From Promicromonospora sp. AC04 (GTDB taxonomy: Bacteria > Actinomycetota > Actinomycetes > Actinomycetales > Cellulomonadaceae), in contig NZ_QBUG01000011.1 of NCBI RefSeq assembly GCF_003058225.1, forward strand, positions 1 through 64,000: 64,000 nucleotides of DNA, read 5' to 3'. Under the pieces are notes generated by a model. It worked only from the letters and a program-made list of their open reading frames with translations. It was not told the origin of the DNA and did not search any database. How positions within the stretch are numbered: the stretch's first letter is position 1; the number at the start of each line of letters is the position of its first letter. Position numbers and translations under genes: made by a program. This document shows positions 8,597 to 18,169 of the stretch, piece by piece.

Positions 8597-9484
8597 GTGG
8601 ACACCCGGCACCTGGAGTACTTCATCGCCGTCGCGGAGGAGGGCAGCTTCACGCGCGCCGCCCACCGGCTGCAGACGGTCCAGTCAGCGGTGTCGGCGGG
8701 CGTGCGCACGCTCGAACGTGAGGTCCACGCCACGCTCTTCGTGCGCTCCACCCGCCGCGTCGAGCTGTCCGACGCCGGGCGCGCCCTCCTGCCTGAGGCA
8801 CGCGCCGCGATCGAGTCGGTCGACCGCGTCTTCGACGTGGTGGCCGCCACCGAGAGCGGCCTGCGCGGGCGTCTGCGCCTCGGCGTCTTCGCCAACTCCG
8901 ACGTGGTCGACGCCCCCACCTTCGCCGGGCGGTTCCACGAGCTCTATCCGGGCGTCGCCCTGAGCGTGGTGGCCTCGCCCACCGGCTCCACCGGCCTGGC
9001 GGACGACGTCCGCGCCGGCCGCCTCGACGTCGCGATCACCGGGCTCCCGCTCGCCGACCTCAAGGGCCTGCGCACGCACGAGATCCTGGTGGACGAGTTC
9101 GTGGCGGTGGTCCCGGAGACCCACGAGCTGGCGCGGCGCGACGTGCTCCCGCTCGACGAGCTGGTCGCCGAGCCGTTCGTCGACGGCCCGCCCGGGTTCG
9201 GCCACCGGGTGGTCCTCGAACGGGTGCTGGCCGCGCGCGGGCTGCGCCGGACCGTCGTCGTCGAGAGCCCGGACATGGGGCTCGTCTCGCGATTCGTCGC
9301 CGCCGGGCTCGGCGTCGCCGTGGTGCCCACCTTCGTGCTGCACCCCGCGCGGGGCGCCGTGACCCGCCCCCTGAACACCCCGCTGGGCTTCTCGCTCCAG
9401 TCCGTCACACGGCCCCGCACCACGCGCCCGGTCGAGGCGGCGCTGGCCCTGCTGCACCGGCTGACGGCGGACGCACCCGCCTAG
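8597..9484 (+). CDS. LysR-family transcriptional regulator
   Basis: A 295-residue regulator of standard LysR length. The N-terminal winged helix (HLEYFIAVAEEGSFTRAAHR...TVQSAVSAGVRTLE) occupies residues 1-60 and a periplasmic-binding-like effector domain follows (about 90-290). The GTG at 8597 gives the canonical VDTRHLEYF start; longer starts run into the divergent promoter. The gene is divergent from an MFS exporter, the usual arrangement for a regulator and its transport target. The effector is unknown. Confidence 0.92.
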   Translation: MDTRHLEYFIAVAEEGSFTRAAHRLQTVQSAVSAGVRTLEREVHATLFVRSTRRVELSDAGRALLPEARAAIESVDRVFDVVAATESGLRGRLRLGVFANSDVVDAPTFAGRFHELYPGVALSVVASPTGSTGLADDVRAGRLDVAITGLPLADLKGLRTHEILVDEFVAVVPETHELARRDVLPLDELVAEPFVDGPPGFGHRVVLERVLAARGLRRTVVVESPDMGLVSRFVAAGLGVAVVPTFVLHPARGAVTRPLNTPLGFSLQSVTRPRTTRPVEAALALLHRLTADAPA

Positions 9485-9496
9485 GAACGCGGCGGA

Positions 9497-10456
9497 CTAG
9501 GGCCGGAGCGCCTGCAGCACCCGGCTCGGCGACGGGCGGCCCAGGTGCCCCTCCAGCCAGGTCCCGGTCTCCACCAGGCGCGGCATGGACACGCCGGTGG
9601 TGATCCCGAGCCCCTCCAGCATCCACAGCAGGTCCTCCGTGGCGAGGTTCCCGGTGGCCGACTCCGCGTACGGGCAGCCGCCGAGCCCGCCCGCCGACGT
9701 GTCGAACGTCGTCACCCCGTGCCGCAGCGCGGCGGCGACGTTGCCGAGCGCCTGCCCGTAGGTGTCGTGGGCGTGCAGCGCGAGCACGTCGTCGGGCAGG
9801 CCGGCGTCGTTCAGCGCGTCCAGGAGCGCGACGACGTGCCCCGGCGTCCCGACGCCGATCGTGTCCCCGAGCGAGAGCTGCTCCGCCCCCAGGTCCATGA
9901 GCCGCTTGCCCGCCGCGACCACCTGGTCCAGCGGTACGTCGCCCTCCCACGGGTCGCCGAAGCACATCGAGACGTACGCCCGCACCCGCATCCCGGCCGC
10001 GCGCGCCCGCGTCATGACGGGCTCGAACATCGTGTACTGCTCGTCCAGGGAACGGTTCAGGTTCCGGCGCGCGAACGAGTCCGTGGCGCTGGCGAAGACG
10101 GCGATGTGCCGCAGCCCCAGGTCGTAGGCGCGCTCCAGGCCGCGCTCGTTCGGGACCAGCACCGGCAGGTCGCGGGCGCGGTCGCCGATGCGGCCAACGA
10201 GGGCAGCCAGCACCTCCTCGGCGTCGGCGAGCTGGGGCACCCAACGCGGGTGCACGAGGCTCGTGGCCTCGACGTACGGCAGGCCGGCGTCGAGCAGCCG
10301 CTCGACCAGGTCGACCTTCACCGCGGTCGGGACCACCGCGTCCTCGTTCTGCAGCCCGTCGCGCGGGCCCACCTCGTAGATGGTCACGCGGTCGGGCAGG
10401 CTCGGGTCTGGCACCACCTGGGGTCCCCGGACCACCCAGTCGAGCTGGTCAGGCAT
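9497..10456 (-). CDS. Hydroxymethylglutaryl-CoA lyase
   Basis: A 319-residue HMG-CoA lyase that splits 3-hydroxy-3-methylglutaryl-CoA into acetyl-CoA and acetoacetate, the last step of leucine breakdown. The TIM-barrel motifs are present: GPRDGLQNE with the catalytic Arg and metal-binding Asp near residue 30, HAHDTYG with the metal-binding histidines near 233, and GGLGGCPYA with the flexible-loop Cys near 265. The ATG at 10456 has an AGGAGG site seven bases upstream and overlaps the carboxylase alpha stop by eight bases. It is the third gene of the leucine operon. Confidence 0.95.
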   Translation of the reverse strand: MPDQLDWVVRGPQVVPDPSLPDRVTIYEVGPRDGLQNEDAVVPTAVKVDLVERLLDAGLPYVEATSLVHPRWVPQLADAEEVLAALVGRIGDRARDLPVLVPNERGLERAYDLGLRHIAVFASATDSFARRNLNRSLDEQYTMFEPVMTRARAAGMRVRAYVSMCFGDPWEGDVPLDQVVAAGKRLMDLGAEQLSLGDTIGVGTPGHVVALLDALNDAGLPDDVLALHAHDTYGQALGNVAAALRHGVTTFDTSAGGLGGCPYAESATGNLATEDLLWMLEGLGITTGVSMPRLVETGTWLEGHLGRPSPSRVLQALRP

Positions 10457-12533
10457 CGGTCGCCTCCTGCCCGTCAATGGCCGGCTCGCCTGGCTCGACC
10501 TCGAAGAGCACCTGCCGCGCCGCGACCTGCTCCCCCGCCGCCGCGCGCACGCGCACCACACCGTCCGACGGCGCCACGAGCGCCACCTCCATCTTCATCG
10601 CCTCCAGCACGCCGAGCGCCTGCCCGGCGGTCACCACCTCGCCGTCGCGCACCTCGACGCGGGCCAGTGCCCCGGGCATCGCGGCGAGCACGACGCCGTC
10701 GGACAGCTCGGCCGCCGCGACGCTCGCGGCACCCGGCCGGACGAACCGGAACGTCTGCCCGCGGGTGCTCACCTCCACGGACCGCGGCCCCACGTCGACG
10801 GCGAACCGCGCGGTCACGCCGTCCAGCGCGAGAAGCACGACGCCGTCCCCGTCACCCGCAGAGACACCCACCAGGCCGCCCACCGCGCGGCAGGACGTCG
10901 GCGGCTCGCCGTCGCGACGCACCTCGCCCCGGGTGGTGCTCACCCGGAGCACCCCGTCGTCGAGTTCGACCCAGGTGTCCGCAGGCGGGCCGCCCAGCCG
11001 CCACCCGTCACCGCCGTCGGACGCCGCAGCGGCAGCGACGGTCCACGCGGCCGCCACGAGCGCGGGGCCGGGATCCGGCGGCGGCAGCTCGTGGGAGTCC
11101 AGCCACGCGGTGTGCACCTCGCCGTCGCGGAACGCGGCGGAGTCCGCGAGCGCCCGTACGAACCCGGTGTTGGTGACCAGGCCGCCGATCGCGGTCGCGT
11201 CGAGCGCGTCGACGAGGGCGTGCCGGGCTGCCTCGCGGTCGGCGCCGCGTGCGATCACCTTGCCGACCATGGGGTCGTAGGCGGCCGGCACTACCGTGCC
11301 GTCCTCGATGCCGGCCTCCACCCGCACGCCGGTCGACGCCCCGCTGGTCGATCCTGCCGAGGCCTCCGAGCCCTCCGGCCCGGGCCACCGCACCCGCGTG
11401 GCGGTCCCCGCCTGCGGCAGGAACCCGCCGAACGCGTCCTCGGCATAGATCCGCGCCTCGATCGCGTGGCCGACGACGGCGACGTCGTCCTGCGTGAAGC
11501 CCAGCTCCTCGCCGGCCGCTACGCGGAGCTGCTGCTCGACGAGGTCGATCCGTTCGCCGCGCACGGTGACGACCTCCTCGGTGACGGGGTGCTCGACCTG
11601 GAGGCGGGTGTTCATCTCGAGGAACCAGGCGCCCACACGCTCGCCGGCCCAGGCCGCGCCGCTGGGCGAGTCGGCCGAGGCGCCGACGTCGACCAGGAAC
11701 TCGGCGGTCCCGGCGCCGGTGTACCCGACCTCGCGGGCCAGGCTGACGGCCCAGGTGTGCAGGTGCTCGCGCAGGGCCGGGTCCAGGTCGGGGGCGGGCG
11801 CCTCCTCCAGGACCTTCTGATGGCGGCGCTGGGCGGAGCAGTCGCGCTCGTGCAGGTGCAGCACGTTGCCGTGCTCGTCGCCGAGGATCTGCACCTCGAC
11901 GTGCCTGCCGCGCTCGACGAACGGCTCCAGCACCAGGGTGTCGTCGCCGAACCCGGCGGCGGCCTCGCGTCCGGCGGCGGCGATCGCGGGAGCGAGCTCT
12001 TCCTGGGAGCGGACGACGCGCATGCCCTTGCCGCCGCCACCCGCCGCGGCCTTGACCAGGATCGGGAAGGAGAGGCCCCCCACCATGGCGAACGACGTGC
12101 CCTGGACCTTCCCGAACGACGGCAGCACGGGCACGCCCGCAGCCTCCGCGATCCTGCGCGCCGTGTCCTTGCGCCCCATGGCGTCCATCGCCTCGGGCGG
12201 CGGCCCCACCCAGGTCAGTCCGGCGCCGATGACGGCGCGGGCGAACTCGGCCTGCTCGGACAGGAACCCGTAGCCGGGGTGGACGGCGTCGGCGCCGGTC
12301 TCCTTCGCGGCCGCGAGCAGCGCGGGGATCGACAGGTACGACTCGGCGGCCGGCGTCGGCCCGATGCGTACGGCGACGTCGGCGGCGCGGGTGTGCGGGG
12401 CGGCGCGGTCGGCGTCGGAGTAGACGGCGACGGTGCGCAGCCCGAGGCGGCGTGCGGTGCGGATGATCCGCAGGGCGATCTCGCCGCGGTTGGCGATCAG
12501 CAGGGTGTGTATCGGGGTGGGCATCGTTATCAC
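10449..12533 (-). CDS. Methylcrotonyl-CoA carboxylase alpha subunit (biotin carboxylase plus biotin carrier)
   Basis: A 694-residue biotin-dependent carboxylase subunit. The N-terminal biotin carboxylase domain ([13 protein letters not shown] at residues 10-22, then the ATP-grasp loop [12 protein letters not shown] near 165) covers about 450 residues. A middle domain follows and the C-terminal biotin carrier has the biotinylated Lys in LEAMKMEV (about residue 640). It carboxylates biotin with ATP and bicarbonate for the beta subunit. The neighbours argue for 3-methylcrotonyl-CoA rather than acetyl- or propionyl-CoA as substrate. A GTG at 12533 overlaps the beta-subunit stop (GTGA); an ATG at 12524 is the alternative. 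Confidence 0.9.
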   Translation of the reverse strand: MITMPTPIHTLLIANRGEIALRIIRTARRLGLRTVAVYSDADRAAPHTRAADVAVRIGPTPAAESYLSIPALLAAAKETGADAVHPGYGFLSEQAEFARAVIGAGLTWVGPPPEAMDAMGRKDTARRIAEAAGVPVLPSFGKVQGTSFAMVGGLSFPILVKAAAGGGGKGMRVVRSQEELAPAIAAAGREAAAGFGDDTLVLEPFVERGRHVEVQILGDEHGNVLHLHERDCSAQRRHQKVLEEAPAPDLDPALREHLHTWAVSLAREVGYTGAGTAEFLVDVGASADSPSGAAWAGERVGAWFLEMNTRLQVEHPVTEEVVTVRGERIDLVEQQLRVAAGEELGFTQDDVAVVGHAIEARIYAEDAFGGFLPQAGTATRVRWPGPEGSEASAGSTSGASTGVRVEAGIEDGTVVPAAYDPMVGKVIARGADREAARHALVDALDATAIGGLVTNTGFVRALADSAAFRDGEVHTAWLDSHELPPPDPGPALVAAAWTVAAAAASDGGDGWRLGGPPADTWVELDDGVLRVSTTRGEVRRDGEPPTSCRAVGGLVGVSAGDGDGVVLLALDGVTARFAVDVGPRSVEVSTRGQTFRFVRPGAASVAAAELSDGVVLAAMPGALARVEVRDGEVVTAGQALGVLEAMKMEVALVAPSDGVVRVRAAAGEQVAARQVLFEVEPGEPAIDGQEATDA

Positions 12534-14080
12534 ATCCGGAAGATGCCGTAGGACGGCTCAGGGATCGGGGCGTGGGCGGCCGCAGCCAGGCCGAGGGCGA
12601 GGACGCGGCGGGTGTCGGCGGGGTCGATCACGCCGTCGTCCCACAGGCGCGCCGTGGCGTAGTAGGGGTTGCCCTGGGCCTCGTACCGGGCGCGGATCGG
12701 GTCCTTGAACGCCTCGACGTCCTCGGGCGCCAGGTCACGCTGCACGGTCGCGAGGACCGACGCCGCCTGCTCGCCGCCCATGACGGAGATGCGGGCACCC
12801 GGCCACATCCAGAGGAACCGGGGGTCGTAGGCGCGGCCGCTCATCCCGTAGTTCCCGGCGCCGAACGAGCCGCCGAGCACCACCGTGAACCGCGGGACGG
12901 AGGTGCAGGCCACGGCGGTGACCAGCTTGGCGCCGTCCTTGGCGATGCCGCGGTGCTCGTACTCCTTGCCGACCATGAAGCCCGCGATGTTCTGCAGGAA
13001 CACCAGGGGAATGCGCCGCTGGTCGCAGAGCTGCACGAAGTGCGCGCCCTTGAGCGCCGACTCCGAGAACAGGATCCCGTTGTTCGCCACGATGCCGACC
13101 TGGTAGCCGTCGATCCGCGCGAAGGCGCACACCAGGGTCTCGCCGTACCGGGCCTTGAACTCCTGCAGCTGGGAGCCGTCGACGATCCGCCGGATCACGT
13201 CGCGCACGTCGTAGGGGGTGCGCGGGTCGGCGGGGACGTCGTAGAGCCCGTCGGGGTCCAGCTCGGGTTCCTCGGGCTCCGCCCGGTCCAGGGTCCGCGG
13301 TGCGGCCGGGGTGGTGCCGATGATCTCGCGCACTATGCGCAGGGCGTGCGCGTCGTCGTCGGCCAGGTGGTCCGCGACGCCCGACGTCGTGGTGTGCACC
13401 AGGCCGCCGCCCAGCTCCTCGGCCGTTACGATCTCGCCCGTTGCGGCCTGGACCAGGGGCGGACCGCCGAGGAAGATCGTGCCCTCGTCCCGTACGATGA
13501 CCGCCTCGTCGCTCATCGCGGGCACGTACGCGCCGCCGGCGGTGCAGGACCCCATGACCGCCGCGACCTGCGGGATCCCCCGCGCGGACAGGTTCGCCTG
13601 GTTGTAGAAGATGCGCCCGAAGTGCTCCCGGTCGGGGAACACCTCGTCCTGCATCGGCAGGTACGCGCCGCCGGAGTCCACGAGGTAGACGCACGGCAGG
13701 TGGTTCTCGGCGGCGACCTGCTGCGCGCGCAGGTGCTTCTTCACCGTCATCGGGTAGTAGGTGCCGCCCTTGACCGTGGCGTCGTTGGCGACGACCACGC
13801 ACTCGCGACCCGCGATCCGGCCGATCCCCGTGACGATGCCCGCGCTGGGCACCGCCCACTCGCCGCCGTACATGTCGTAGGCCGCCAGGGCGCCGATCTC
13901 CAGGAAGGCGCTGCCCGGGTCGAGCAGCCGGTCCACGCGGTCACGGGCCAACAGCTTGCCGCGGCCGATATGGCGGGCGCGCGCCTCGGGCGACCCGCCC
14001 TGGCGCACGCGCGCCATCCGCTCCCTCAGCTGCGCGGTGAGGGTGCGCAGATCCGGTCCAACGCCGACGTTGATGGTCAC
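12530..14080 (-). CDS. Methylcrotonyl-CoA carboxylase beta subunit (carboxyltransferase)
   Basis: A 516-residue carboxyltransferase with the two crotonase-like halves of the family. Features include [18 protein letters not shown] near the N-terminus, the oxyanion-hole glycines of [16 protein letters not shown] (about 180) and a second-half [19 protein letters not shown] block characteristic of methylcrotonyl-CoA and related carboxylases. It moves CO2 from biotin to 3-methylcrotonyl-CoA. The GTG at 14080 has no Shine-Dalgarno; a TATGCT -10 box at 14087-14092 places transcription start at or next to the GTG, so the mRNA is probably leaderless. The GGTTAA-N6-TTAACC operator overlaps the -35 region. 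Confidence 0.92.
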   Translation of the reverse strand: MTINVGVGPDLRTLTAQLRERMARVRQGGSPEARARHIGRGKLLARDRVDRLLDPGSAFLEIGALAAYDMYGGEWAVPSAGIVTGIGRIAGRECVVVANDATVKGGTYYPMTVKKHLRAQQVAAENHLPCVYLVDSGGAYLPMQDEVFPDREHFGRIFYNQANLSARGIPQVAAVMGSCTAGGAYVPAMSDEAVIVRDEGTIFLGGPPLVQAATGEIVTAEELGGGLVHTTTSGVADHLADDDAHALRIVREIIGTTPAAPRTLDRAEPEEPELDPDGLYDVPADPRTPYDVRDVIRRIVDGSQLQEFKARYGETLVCAFARIDGYQVGIVANNGILFSESALKGAHFVQLCDQRRIPLVFLQNIAGFMVGKEYEHRGIAKDGAKLVTAVACTSVPRFTVVLGGSFGAGNYGMSGRAYDPRFLWMWPGARISVMGGEQAASVLATVQRDLAPEDVEAFKDPIRARYEAQGNPYYATARLWDDGVIDPADTRRVLALGLAAAAHAPIPEPSYGIFRM

Positions 14081-14086
14081 GTGCGC

Positions 14087-14117
14087 AGCATAGTCCGTTG
14101 GTTAATGATCGTTAACC
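14087..14117 (-). promoter_or_regulatory. Promoter and palindromic operator of the leucine-degradation operon
   Basis: Positions 14100-14117 read GGTTAATGATCGTTAACC, an inverted repeat GGTTAA-N6-TTAACC. Reading leftward, seven bases separate it from a TATGCT hexamer (14087-14092) that fits a -10 box, and six further bases lead to the GTG of the carboxylase beta gene. The operator would cover the -35 region, the position expected for a repressor. The same palindrome recurs at 19966-19985 before other leucine genes. Confidence 0.7.
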
Positions 14118-14125
14118 CCGGCGCG

Positions 14126-15766
14126 TCAGGCGAGCGCCGCCACCTCCCCGCACACGTGCACCTCGACGCCCAGCCCCGCGAAGAACGCGGCCTTGGCGAC
14201 GAGCGCGTCGTCGGCGGTCGCGGCGTCCGGCGCGTAGGCCACGCTGAGGTGGTTGGCCCGGTGCCGGGCCATGAACTGGTCGCGGCTGATGCCGTGCAGC
14301 ACGGCGTGCATGATCGGCCACTCCGGGTTGGTCGCCTGCCAGCGGCGCTCCGTCTCCTCCTGCGGCAGGGCGACGGCGGAGGCGCGCCCGAGGTCGACGT
14401 GCAGCCGGCCGCCGGCGATGTAGACGCGGGACCAGACGATCTCGCCCGGCCGGGAGACCCCCTTGATGGTGGAGCCGCCGAGCGGGAAGTACACGGGATT
14501 CTGCCGCCATCCCTGCGCGCCGGCGTACCCGCCCTGAAGGTGCGACGGCGGCACGGAGCCCGAGATCTCGAAGACCCAGACGAACCGGCCGTCGAGCTCC
14601 TCACCCCAGCGCACGTCGTGCAGCGTCGTGGCCGGGTCCAGGCCCATCGCGGTCCACAGCCGGTTGGTGACCAGCGCGTCCACGGCCACGCCCTCGTCGG
14701 CCTCGTTGAAGTGCGGCAGGGCCTTGCCCTCCCACAGCACGCGCGCGCCGTCGCGCGAGGTGACCGGGGGCCGGACCACGTTGTTCAGGAGGCCCTCGGC
14801 CAGGTCCGAGGCCGGGCTGAGGTCCTTGAGGCCCTGCTGGTACTGGATGCCGACGGCGTCCAGCCCGAAGTCGTCGGCGATACGCAGCGCGGCGACGTAC
14901 ATCTTGTGCTGCCAGGCCAGCTGCGCGGGCGTGAGGTCGGTGGCCTCGTCCTCGCCGAGGCGGAACGTCATGCCTGCGGCCTCGAGCCAGCTCTGGACGG
15001 CGGCGGCCTCGGCGTCGGACACCCGCTGCATCTCGGCCCACAGCGCCGACTGGCTCAGGCGCTCCTTGTAGATGCCTATCGCGTTGAGCAGCTCGTCGTC
15101 GATGATCGCGTTGTACATCCCCATGCAGCCCTCGTCGAAGACGCCGACGATCGCCTTGTCGCGCAGCAGCTGGGCGGCCAGCGCGCGCCCGAGGTCGGCC
15201 TGCGGGCCGGCGGGCAGCACCGGCGAGTCGGTCACGTGCGAGGCGTCGTGCTCGATAGTGCCCGTCTCCAGCCACTGCCGGATCCCGTCCCGGAACCACT
15301 GGTCCGTGAAGTCGACGCTCCAGATCGTCGAGTAGGGCTTGCCCATCTTGGTCAGCCCGGCGTTGAGACCGAGCAGGCCCACCAGGCCCGGCCAGTCCCC
15401 GACGAAGTTCGCGACGGTCAGGATCGGGCCCTGGTGGGTGCGCAGGCCCGCGAGCACGTGGTGGCTGTACTGCCAGACCGCCTCGGCCACGATCAGCGGC
15501 GCCTCCGGCGGGATCGACCGGAACACGTCGAGCCCCATCCGCTGGGAGCTGATGAACCCGTGCCCCGTGGCGGGGTCGACGTCGTTGGCCCGGACGACGG
15601 TCCAGCCGAGATCGGCGAAGGCCGCCGTGACCTCGGCCTCCATCGCGGCCTGCGTGGGCCAGCCGGCCCGGTTCGCCGACTCGCGCAGGTCGCCGCTGGC
15701 CACGAGGTACGCCGTCTTCGGCGCGGCCTGGGGCCGCGTGGTGACGGCGGGAAAGTTGTAGGACAT
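14126..15766 (-). CDS. L-fucose/L-arabinose isomerase-family protein
   Basis: A 546-residue protein resembling the fucose isomerase-like family, cytosolic enzymes that interconvert aldoses and ketoses using Mn2+. I recognise the family from the overall pattern (AEAVWQYSHHVLAGLRTHQGP, FDEGCMGMYNA with a candidate metal-binding Glu-Asp region, and MHAVLHGISRDQF near the C-terminus), but not a specific substrate. The ATG at 15766 is chosen because AGGGAG lies about six bases upstream; a start at 15781 has none. It lies 45 bases downstream of an AraC gene on the same strand, divergent from a GH4 glycosidase, suggesting that it processes the sugar released by that enzyme. Confidence 0.75.
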   Translation of the reverse strand: MSYNFPAVTTRPQAAPKTAYLVASGDLRESANRAGWPTQAAMEAEVTAAFADLGWTVVRANDVDPATGHGFISSQRMGLDVFRSIPPEAPLIVAEAVWQYSHHVLAGLRTHQGPILTVANFVGDWPGLVGLLGLNAGLTKMGKPYSTIWSVDFTDQWFRDGIRQWLETGTIEHDASHVTDSPVLPAGPQADLGRALAAQLLRDKAIVGVFDEGCMGMYNAIIDDELLNAIGIYKERLSQSALWAEMQRVSDAEAAAVQSWLEAAGMTFRLGEDEATDLTPAQLAWQHKMYVAALRIADDFGLDAVGIQYQQGLKDLSPASDLAEGLLNNVVRPPVTSRDGARVLWEGKALPHFNEADEGVAVDALVTNRLWTAMGLDPATTLHDVRWGEELDGRFVWVFEISGSVPPSHLQGGYAGAQGWRQNPVYFPLGGSTIKGVSRPGEIVWSRVYIAGGRLHVDLGRASAVALPQEETERRWQATNPEWPIMHAVLHGISRDQFMARHRANHLSVAYAPDAATADDALVAKAAFFAGLGVEVHVCGEVAALA

Positions 15767-15811
15767 GTGCTGCTCCCTCATCCGGTGCTTGTCCGATGGT
15801 CGACGCGGGCC

Positions 15812-16660
15812 TCAGCGGAAGCTGCGGCGGTAGTCGCCCGGCGCGATGCCGCACACCTGCCGGAACGTCTCGTAGAAGCTGCTCTGCGCAGTGAACCCCG
15901 CGGCGTGCGCGATCTCGGCGGTGGTGCGGTCCGACGTGATGAGCAGGCGCTGCGCCTCCGCGACGCGGCACCGCGCGATGTACGTGCCGACGGTGGTGCC
16001 GACGACCCGCTTGAAGAGGGTCATCGCGTGGCTGGGGCTCAGGTGGACGGCGCGGGCCACGTCCGTCGCGGTGATCGGCGAGCGGTAGTGCTCCGCCACG
16101 AACTGCGCCATCGCCGTCGCGCGGCCGGCCGCCCCGGTCTGCGGGACCGGCGCGGGCGCCGTCGTCGGGCCGTGCTCCGGGCCGTCGGGCGTGACGTCCG
16201 CCAGGACCCGCCGCACGAACGCGTGGGCCTCGAGCATGACCACCGCGTCGTACCCGCCGTCCAGGACGTCGTGGTGCCAGGCGGCGAACAGGGCAGCGAC
16301 GTCCCGCACCAGCGCCGTCGCCGGCACGACGACGGGCCGCGCGTGCAGCAGCACCGCCACGTGCTCGGTGGGCAGCGCCCAGCTCAGCACCCGCGGGAGC
16401 GGGATGTGCACCCAGGACACGTCGGTCGGCGTCGCGCCGGGGTCCACGAGCTGGTGCGGGGTCCCGCCCCAGAACAGCGCGACCTCGCCCGCCTCGACCC
16501 GCAGGGACGACCCGCCGAAAAGGTACTCGAGCCGCCCGGCGTGCACGAGGTTGAGCTCCAGGTCGTCGTGCCGGTGCGGCCGCTTCATCACCGGCGGCGC
16601 GCCGTGGCGCACCCACAGGGCGGGTTCGTCCAGCTCGACCTCGTCGTCGAAGAGCACCAT
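15812..16660 (-). CDS. AraC-family transcriptional regulator
   Basis: A 282-residue regulator with an N-terminal cupin-like sugar-sensing domain (HRHDDLELNLVHAGRLEYLF, about residues 28-47) and a C-terminal pair of AraC helix-turn-helix motifs (ITATDVARAVHLSPSHAMTLF and TTAEIAHAAGFTAQSSFYETF). It is divergent from the GH4 glycosidase gene and upstream of the sugar isomerase gene, so it probably activates both in response to a sugar. An ATG at 16672 would add four residues; no clear ribosome-binding site decides between them. Confidence 0.9.
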   Translation of the reverse strand: MVLFDDEVELDEPALWVRHGAPPVMKRPHRHDDLELNLVHAGRLEYLFGGSSLRVEAGEVALFWGGTPHQLVDPGATPTDVSWVHIPLPRVLSWALPTEHVAVLLHARPVVVPATALVRDVAALFAAWHHDVLDGGYDAVVMLEAHAFVRRVLADVTPDGPEHGPTTAPAPVPQTGAAGRATAMAQFVAEHYRSPITATDVARAVHLSPSHAMTLFKRVVGTTVGTYIARCRVAEAQRLLITSDRTTAEIAHAAGFTAQSSFYETFRQVCGIAPGDYRRSFR

Positions 16661-16768
16661 GGGCGGGAGCATAGGGGCTGCGCGGCCGGGGCGCCGATCG
16701 AAGGATCCCGGAGAGTCGGGGCACGCAGCCGGAGGTCTCACCGGCATCCTCGGACCTAGCGTCGCCGT

Positions 16769-18160
16769 ATGGCTCACTCCCCGAAGATCACCATCATCGG
16801 CGCCGGCGGCTTCGTCTTCCCGTTCCGCCTCGTCGGCGACCTGCTCAGCTTCCCGGCCCTGCAGGGGGCCACGCTCAGCCTCATGGACCTCGACGCCGGA
16901 CGCCTGGACCGGGTCGCGAGCGCCACGCGGGAGCTGGTGGCGCACCACGGCCTGCCAACGGTCGTGGAGCAGACGACGGACCGGCGCGCGGCCCTGCGGG
17001 ACGCGGACTTCGTGATCATCACGTTCCAGGTCGGCGGCGTGGAGTCCTACCGGCACGACGTCGAGATCCCGCGCCGGTACGGCGTCGACCAGACCGTGGG
17101 CGACACCGTGGGCCCGGGCGGCGTGTTCCGCTTCCTGCGCTCCGTGACCGCCTACCAGGACATCGCCGCCGACGCCCTGGAGGTGTGCCCTGACGCCCAG
17201 TTCATCAACTACGCCAACCCGATGGCCATGGCCACCGCCTACCTGAACGCGCTCGGCCTGCGCACCGTGGGCCTGTGCCACAGCGTGCAGGGCACCACCC
17301 GGATGCTGGCGCGCACGCTCGGCGTCCCGTACGACGAGGTGTCCTTCCGCTGCGCGGGCATCAACCACCAGGCGTGGGTCCTGGAGTTCCGGCACGGCAC
17401 GGAGGACCTCTACCCGAGGCTGCGCGAGGTGATGAAGGAGCGGCACCAGCGGGGCCGCGCCGCGGCCGACCTCCTGGCCGACGGCGGCGACCACTCCGCG
17501 GAGGCGCTGGCGGCCAGCAACTACGAGGGCGGCAACGAGCAGGTGCGCACCGCCCTGATGAACCACTTCGGGTACTTCGAGACGGAGTCCAGCCACCACG
17601 CGTCGGAGTACGTGCCGTACTTCCGCAAGGACGCCGCCACGACCCTGGAGTACATCCCGGAGCGCTGGGACTACTACGAGATCTGCGCCGCGCACGACGA
17701 GCAGGGCGACGTCGACGAGCAGCTCGAACGCCTCAAGGCCGACCTCAGCCCGTCCGTCGAGTACGGGGCGTCGATAGTCAACGCCGTCGTCACCGGCGTG
17801 CCCGCCGTCGTGTACGGCAACGTGCCGAACGCCGGGCGGGTCGTCACCAACCTGCCCGACGACGCGTGCGTCGAGGTGGCGTGCCTGGTCGACGCGAACG
17901 GCGTGCAGCCGACGTCGTCCGGCGACCTGCCGCCCCAGCTCGCGGCGATCAACCGCACCAACGTCAACGTGCAGACGCTCGCGGTCCGCGCGGCACTCAC
18001 GGGCGACGTCGAGCACGTGCACCACGCCGTGGCCATGGACCCGCTCACCTCCGCGCACTGCACCCTGGAGCAGATCCGGGCGATGACCGACGAGCTGCTC
18101 GACGCGCACGCGGCGCTGCTGCCCGCCGCGCTGCGCCCCGCTGCGCCGGCCCGCTCTTAG
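16769..18160 (+). CDS. GH4-family glycosidase (alpha-galactosidase/MelA-like)
   Basis: A 463-residue family 4 glycoside hydrolase. These cytosolic enzymes use NAD+ and Mn2+ in an oxidation-elimination mechanism. The N-terminal Rossmann motif is ITIIGAGGFVF (residues 7-17); the metal-binding Cys is in GLCHSVQG (about 175) and the metal-binding His in CAGINHQAWVLEF (about 205). GH4 includes alpha-galactosidases, alpha-glucosidases and alpha-glucuronidases; the CHS and NHQAW patterns favour the MelA/AglA group but do not fix the substrate. It is next to an AraC regulator and a sugar isomerase. A TetR gene follows after nine bases, perhaps on the same transcript. Confidence 0.88.
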   Translation: MAHSPKITIIGAGGFVFPFRLVGDLLSFPALQGATLSLMDLDAGRLDRVASATRELVAHHGLPTVVEQTTDRRAALRDADFVIITFQVGGVESYRHDVEIPRRYGVDQTVGDTVGPGGVFRFLRSVTAYQDIAADALEVCPDAQFINYANPMAMATAYLNALGLRTVGLCHSVQGTTRMLARTLGVPYDEVSFRCAGINHQAWVLEFRHGTEDLYPRLREVMKERHQRGRAAADLLADGGDHSAEALAASNYEGGNEQVRTALMNHFGYFETESSHHASEYVPYFRKDAATTLEYIPERWDYYEICAAHDEQGDVDEQLERLKADLSPSVEYGASIVNAVVTGVPAVVYGNVPNAGRVVTNLPDDACVEVACLVDANGVQPTSSGDLPPQLAAINRTNVNVQTLAVRAALTGDVEHVHHAVAMDPLTSAHCTLEQIRAMTDELLDAHAALLPAALRPAAPARS

Positions 18161-18169
18161 ACTGCCCCG

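Noticed and set aside
12572-16759. A 1395-codon forward open frame over the carboxylase, isomerase and AraC genes
   Set aside because: All three genes on the opposite strand have clear families; the forward frame shows only the Gly/Val/His/Arg bias of an antisense frame.
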